Assembly: GCA_964035545.1 (NCBI GenBank)
Contig: OZ037766.1
Span: 13,877,222 to 13,941,221 of the forward strand
Origin: Bugula neritina
Lineage: Eukaryota > Bryozoa > Gymnolaemata > Cheilostomatida > Bugulidae
Direction: 5' to 3'
Length of the DNA stretch: 64,000 nt
Shown: positions 58,501 to 64,000 of the stretch, piece after piece
How the letters are laid out: each line of letters opens with the position of its first letter
How positions within the stretch are numbered: position 1 is the stretch's first letter
The notes under the pieces: generated by a model
What the model was told of the DNA's origin: nothing
Database searches by the model: none
Seen by the model: the letters and a program-made list of their open reading frames with translations, nothing else
Translations under genes and position numbers: made by a program

Positions 58501-61500
58501 GGACATTTTGCACAATTTAGTTTTTTGGGCCTGGAAGTTGTAATCAAAAGAGCTATTTAAATGGTGTTATAGCGAAGTTCAGTGATATTTTCCCTTTGGG
58601 AGTCATTATGCTAGCTATTTAAAATACTATGCAGGGTTATAACGCATTTATATAATTTGCTTGACCTTTTGTTTTTGGGAGTTGTCTATATAATATCATG
58701 CATTTCATTGAGTTTCGGAGGTTTAGCTTTCAATTCGTCTTTATACGGTTTCTTGAAAATTCTAGCCTGCAGTTTTACTGAATAACATCATGTGTGCAGG
58801 CACGCTATTGCATTTTTTCTCAAAGTAGCACATAGACAACTTATATAAATTGTCATAGTAATTGTTTGCTTCCAATTATGCCAAAGTTTTAGAACTGTAC
58901 AATGGTTAGCTCTTAGAATCTCAAAATTAAAATCCCAAGTCTGCAGCAACATATAGAAAATACTAGAATATTGCTTCTAGTTGTTGCTGAATATGCACAG
59001 TTGTTTTATGAGCTAATCTTAGCAATTCCCAATGTAAAATGATAGTTTGACGTTGCCATATTTTTCAAAGCTATGTTATTTGCATCTTAAATTTTTGTCC
59101 TTATTTCCAACTCTCTTCACAGTTGGGCTTGGTTTATTTAGTAATATTTTATGATTTCTAATCAATAAAAACTTATTTGGTATTTTTTATATTTTAGCGA
59201 GCATGCATTCATTCTCAACAACACCCAAATCACGTTTTCCTTCCACCACTGTGCAGAAGCTGTTGAGTACTACTTCTAGCTCTATCGAATCTTTTCACTC
59301 TGAGACTTCTAGCTTATACATCGGCTCTACCAGCGTACCCTCCACTCAAGTGCCTTTGACTTCATCTTCGCAATTCCCTCAGTCTATAGATTCAACCAAA
59401 TCTGACACAACTACCACCAACAGCACCTTTTCTACTACCATGGAATCTCCCCCTTCTGTTTCTAATTTGTCTCTGACTACTACACCTTCATCTATTACTA
59501 CAACACCTTCATCTATTACTACTACACCTTCATCTACCTCTACTACACCTTCATCTATTACTACTACACCTTCATCTATTACTACTACACCTTCATCTAT
59601 TACTACAACACCTTCATCTATTACTACTACACCTTCATCTATTACTACTACACCTTCATCTACCTCTACTACACCTTCATCTACCTCTACTACACCTTCA
59701 TCTATTACTACTACACCTTCATCTATTACTACTACACCTTCATCTATTACTACTACACCTTCATCTATTACTACTACACCTTCATCTATTACTACTACAC
59801 CTTCATCTATTACTACTACACCTTCATCTACCTCTACTACACCTTCATCTACCTCTACTACACCTTCATCTACCTCTACTACACCTTCATCTATTACTAC
59901 TACACCTTCATCTATTACTACTACACCTTCATCTATTACTACTACACCTTCATCTATTACTACTACACCTTCATCTATTACTACTACACCTTCATCTACC
60001 TCTACTACACCTTCATCTACCTCTACTACACCTTCATCTATTACTACTACACCTTCATCTATTACTACTACACCTTCATCTATTACTACTACACCTTCAT
60101 CTATTACTACTACACCTTCATCTACCTCTACTACACCTTCATCTACCTCTACTACACCTTCATCTATTACTACTACACCTTCATCTATTACTACTACACC
60201 TTCATCTATTACTACTACATCTTCATCTATTACTACTACACCTTCATCTATTACTACTACACCTTCATCTACCTCTACTACACCTTCATCTACCTCTACT
60301 ACACCTTCATCTATTACTACTACACCTTCATCTATTACTACTACACCTTCATCTATTACTACTACACCTTCATCTATTACTACTACACCTTCATCTATTA
60401 CTACTACACCTTCATCTATTACTACTACACCTTCATCTATTACTACTACACCTTCATCTATTACTACTACACCTTCATCTACCTCTACTACACCTTCATC
60501 TACCTCTACTACACCTTCATCTACCTCTACTACACCTTCATCTATTACTACTACACCTTCATCTATTACTACTACACCTTCATCTATTACTACTACACCT
60601 TCATCTATTACTACTACACCTTCATCTATTACTACTACACCTTCATCTACCTCTACTACACCTTCATCTACCTCTACTACACCTTCATCTATTACTACTA
60701 CACCTTCATCTATTACTACTACACCTTCATCTATTACTACTACACCTTCATCTATTACTACTACACCTTCATCTACCTCTACTACACCTTCATCTACCTC
60801 TACTACACCTTCATCTATTACTACTACACCTTCATCTATTACTACTACACCTTCATCTATTACTACTACATCTTCATCTATTACTACTACACCTTCATCT
60901 ATTACTACTACACCTTCATCTACCTCTACTACACCTTCATCTACCTCTACTACACCTTCATCTATTACTACTACACCTTCATCTATTACTACTACACCTT
61001 CATCTATTACTACTACACCTTCATCTATTACTACTACACCTTCATCTACCTCTACTACACCTTCATCTACCTCTACTACACCTTCATCTACCTCTACTAC
61101 ACCTTCATCTATTACTACTACACCTTCATCTATTACTACTACACCTTCATCTATTACTACTACACCTTCATCTATTACTACTACATCTTCATCTATTACT
61201 ACTACACCTTCATCTACCTCTACTACACCTTCATCTACCTCTACTACACCTTCATCTATTACTACTACACCTTCATCTATTACTACTACACCTTCATCTA
61301 TTACTACTACACCTTCATCTATTACTACTACATCTTCATCTATTACTACTACACCTTCATCTATTACTACTAAAGTTTCGTCACTTTTGAAAAAAACAAA
61401 ATCACCTTCTGAGAGCACCTCGTTATTCTCGAAAAGTATTTATACAGTAGCTTCTAACATTTCTTCAGCCACTCTGCAAGGCACACCTACAGTTTCTCAA

Positions 61501-63322
61501 AACACAGAGCAAGACAGTTTGGCGCTTAATAGTAGTTCTTTTGCTGTCCCAGATGCTGTAGACTCATCATCTACATCTTATTCTACTTTAACTACCACAA
61601 ATATTGATCTATCTGCAATTAGTTCTTCTAAAAGCACTACTACTAACTCAACTTGGAAGTTTTCCACTTCTCTTATAACTTCTACCAGTACTGAAAATTC
61701 ACCCTCAACTTCTGTAGATTTGTTTCCAAATGTTGCAAGTTCATCTCCGGTCTCTATAGCTTCAGTTTCAACTACCAGTGATTCACTGACAATTTCTGTA
61801 AATGTATCACTAGCTACAGAAAACTTATTTTCAACTTTTAAAAGTTCTACTATAAATACCACAAAGCTATCTTCAACTTCTACAAATTCACCTTTAACCT
61901 CTGAACATTTACCATCAGTGACTGCAGCTACGCCTTCAACTGCAACACATTTCACTTCAACTTTCGAAGCTGTCTTTTCAACTATTAACGTTTCAGCTTC
62001 ATCTTCTGTAGATTCTACGCCAACTATTGCAGATTTACCGTCAGTTGAAAGAAACTTCACTGCGGAGCCTACAGAATTACCTTCAACGTCTACTAAAATT
62101 TTACATTCAGGTACTGGAAATGTTACTTCAACACTTGGTTCACCTTTAACTATTGCAGGTTTACTTTCAACCACTACAGAATCACCTTCGTCCGCTACAC
62201 GCTTACCTTCAACTACTGAAAATTTGTCTCCCACTACCATAGAATCACCTTCAACTACTACAGGTTCACCTTCAAATACTTTAGGTTCACCTTCAACTAC
62301 TACAGGTTTACCTTCAACTACTACAGGTTCACCTTTAACTACTTTAGGTTTACCTTCAACTACTTCAGGTTCAACTTCAATTACTACAGGTTCACCTTCA
62401 ACTACTTCAGGTTTACCTTTAGCTACTACAGGTTCACCTTTAACTACTTTAGGTTTACCTTCAACTACTTCAGCTTCACTTTCAATTACTTCAGGTTTAC
62501 CTTTAGCTACTACAGGTTTACCTTTAGCTACAACAAAATCACATTTAACCACTACAAGATCGCTTTCAACTATCACAGAATTACCTTCAATTACTACAGA
62601 ATTGTCTTTAACTGCAAAAGATATTTTGTCTTCGACTCTTACAGATATAACTTTGTTTTCTGAAAAGTCTTCAACTCCTAAAGGTTCACGTTGGTCTACT
62701 GCAACATTCTCTTCAAAGTTGACTGCTGCACAGTCACCTTCTGCAGACAAAGATTCAGTTTCTACCACAACAAGTTTGTCTTGGGATAATACTAGTCCAC
62801 CATCTTCAGTTACTGGAGATTCCCTCTCTTCTAAAGTTGGCTCAACATCAACTACAAAAGACTTGCCTTCAAGCACTGCTAACATTGACATACCTTCTAC
62901 CAGTAGCATTAATTCACCATCAGCTCCTACAGATTTACCATCTACTTCTGGTAGCTCTTCAACTTTAGATTTGCAAGTAACAGCTACCAAGATATCTTCT
63001 AGTGCTCCACCAACCATGGTCACACTGTCCCCAACTGATGCATATTTGGTTTCAACACACTCTCCACCATCCAACTTTACTACCCACAAGTTTTCACCTA
63101 TTACTTCTACACAATCGCAAGTGACTAAAAAGCCATCTGTGTCATTTCATGCCGATACTGCCAAATCTCTTTCTGCTGTTACTGAGGTTCAAACATCACC
63201 TTCAAGCTCAACTATTAATAGTTTGTCTGTCACTAGAAGTTGGCATGTGATTTCCAAGGCTTCGTCATCCATTGTTTCAGATTTTAAACCAACTGCCAAC
63301 ACCACAGACCCATTTATCCGAG
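49580..63322 (+). CDS. Large secreted or surface mucin-like modular protein, family unknown; continues past window
   Basis: Exons: 49580-49686, 50604-50806, 51117-51257, 51540-51692, 52229-52362, 52783-52885, 53439-53555, 53665-54789, 55060-55185, an unresolved stretch, 55805-56007, 56112-56309, 56830-57012, 57259-57477, 57885-57983, 59198-63322. Exon 1 encodes a signal peptide (basic start, then LLSLLLCMLF) and a Cys cluster. The following modules are beta-rich, Asn/Ser-rich, carry many N-glycosylation sequons and sit mostly between phase-1 introns, as in shuffled extracellular domains. Exon 53665-54789 encodes 375 residues in one piece. The last visible exon encodes 1,375 Ser/Thr-rich residues with heptad repeats. 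It ends at a donor after FIRG, so a membrane anchor or further modules may follow outside. I recognise no named domain. A role in adhesion, mucus or matrix fits composition only. Confidence 0.78.
51905..52130. repeat. Intronic minisatellite, about 15-bp unit CGACTTGAACATGTG
   Basis: About 15 head-to-tail copies alternate between CGACTTGAACATGTG and shorter TGACTTGAATATG forms. Each full unit contains the palindrome ACATGT. The array sits in the intron 51693-52228 of the mucin-like gene. Its minus-strand open frames (HVQVTYS-like) are products of the repeat. Confidence 0.95.
53023..53085. repeat. Short direct repeat
   Basis: ATTGAACTACAATTAGTC occurs at 53023-53040 and again at 53068-53085, inside an intron of the mucin-like gene. 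Origin unknown. Confidence 0.85.
55380..55650 (+). other. Unresolved exon-like stretch of the mucin-like gene
   Basis: One frame translates to plausible module sequence (NLTNGLVYEASTLTNK, later GIVVETGLLSLEWH), parallel in style to the preceding exon (RVAVEAGVLSDRNSS). The available acceptor (AG at 55398-55399) joined to the phase-1 donor at 55185 instead reads EANFTEFSS and then a stop. The following exon at 55805 needs phase 2. Either a different donor is used (for example TTA before GTAATA near 55200), or an indel has broken the exon. Confidence 0.45.
59476..61365 (+). repeat. 90-unit, 21-bp coding minisatellite (TTTPSSI / TTTPSST-S)
   Basis: Exactly 1,890 bp, 90 units of ACT-ACT-ACA-CCT-TCA-TCT-ATT or the ACC-TCT variant, in frame in the last visible exon of the mucin-like gene. 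Units are nearly identical at DNA level, and a rare Pro-to-Ser variant (ACATCTTCATCT) occurs four times. The Thr/Ser density fits heavy O-glycosylation. The array is also open on the antisense strand, which I do not regard as coding. Confidence 0.97.
62170..62545 (+). repeat. Diverged heptad repeats (G-S/L-P-S/L-T-T-x)
   Basis: About 15 units of 21 bp in the same exon, with wording such as GSPSTTT, GLPSTTS and GLPLATT. The period equals that of the upstream array but the units have diverged, so this looks like an older portion of the same repeat history. Confidence 0.85.
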
Positions 63323-64000
63323 GTACAACCTTGCTTATAATAATTAAGGAAACGTATAGTAGTGTTTCAACTGTTTATAACAGATTAAAAATTAATGCTG
63401 ATTTATTGAGATTAAAACTTATTGACTTCATTCTTATTTTATTTCTTTTGCTTTTTGTTTGTCTAGTCAGAGGAAAGGTAATAATATCTATATACTATAT
63501 TGTTACAATACTATACAATGTTAGTATAATTATCGCAACTAAATGTGTTAGCTACCTACCTATTGTTTTTTGCAGAGTAGATGATCAGCTCAGCTTAGCC
63601 TCTTTCAATTGTCTCTATAATTTTCACTTGCAATCTATATAGAGAGTAGAAAATGTCAATTTTGCATAATTTTATAAGTGCATACATCTGTTTTCAGTAT
63701 TACTTTAATTTGGCTTGAATTGCATATATAACTATTACTAACCTAAGCATGGTTCGTGCCAAGGCGAGAAGGACTTTTTACTTATTAGTGTAAACTTAAC
63801 TTATTTCATTTGAAAATTGTAGACTGTTGTAATTAACCCATACCTATTTTATAGAAATGCCAACAATTGTGTAACTTATGACCTAGATTTTAAACTCTTG
63901 CAACGTATATGCAAATGACAAACAAACTGTAAGCCTCTTAGCCCAGCTCAAAGTTCAGCTATACATTTTCACCTAAATCTCTAAACTTTGACTGAAGAAT
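63323..64000 (+). other. Probable intron of the mucin-like gene, window end
   Basis: Follows the donor at 63323 (GTACAA). The reading frame stays open to 63642 with hydrophobic stretches, but its composition departs sharply from the Ser/Thr exon. An acceptor at 63574-63575 would give a stop after one codon. I see no convincing next exon before the window ends. Confidence 0.45.

Noticed and set aside
59379-61418. A 679-codon antisense open frame (VVVIDEG repeats)
   Set aside because: It mirrors the coding heptad array; the sense frame continues into normal exon sequence with proper splice sites, while the antisense frame exists only where the repeat is.
61578-63089. A 503-codon antisense frame opposite the Ser/Thr-rich exon
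   Set aside because: Ser/Thr codons of the type TCA/ACT/ACA read as Val/Glu/Ser codons in reverse, so stops are suppressed by composition; no splice or domain evidence supports it.
1-64000. CRISPR array, operon structure or bacterial promoters
   Set aside because: Genes are spliced and of metazoan families; repeats are tandem microsatellites or transposons without spacer structure.

Overview
This is animal nuclear DNA: AT-rich, with spliced genes (GT-AG introns), an intact Ty3/gypsy LTR retrotransposon, decayed non-LTR and tRNA-derived repeats, and genes of metazoan families (NKAIN, CTTNBP2/CTTNBP2NL) next to the universal clamp-loader gene RFC1. It is an invertebrate-type genome; I cannot place the species. 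Gene identities rest on recalled family features, not on searches. Exon edges come from splice consensus plus reading-phase bookkeeping.

Layout. (1) 39-15223, plus strand: an 11-exon coiled-coil gene, possibly CCDC60-like, whose 5' end lies before the window. Its first complete intron holds a GTGTGC hexamer tract (about 457-913). Another intron holds two tRNA-derived SINE-like copies. Its largest intron is occupied by a complete 7.44-kb Ty3/gypsy element (5475-12915) on the opposite strand. (2) 15469-26199, minus strand: RFC1 in 20 recognisable coding exons, tail-to-tail with gene 1; only the exon carrying the start ATG is unassigned. (3) 26200-30405: spacer with a broken non-LTR retrotransposon, AT-rich low-complexity sequence and clustered CCAAT boxes that may be the RFC1 promoter. 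(4) 30406-36199, minus: an NKAIN-family membrane protein with an unusually long C-terminal tail. (5) 39301-43907, minus: a CTTNBP2/CTTNBP2NL-type coiled-coil gene. The spacers on both sides of it hold ACT/AGT-type low-complexity blocks. (6) 49580-63322, plus, continuing out of the window: a large secreted or surface mucin-like gene that starts with a signal peptide, has many beta-rich modules on phase-1 exons, and ends (as visible) in a Ser/Thr-rich exon with 90 consecutive heptapeptide repeats.

The most unusual item is the retrotransposon. Its LTRs are identical. Its primer site matches the 3' end of tRNA-Leu. Its Gag, a basic Arg/Pro-rich middle frame and Pol lie in three successive -1 frames. 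A textbook slippery site with a 10-bp hairpin sits at the first junction and a G10 run at the second. A third ORF in the env position encodes a zinc-finger/coiled-coil protein with no envelope features. The second most interesting item is the mucin-like gene, which I cannot assign to a family.
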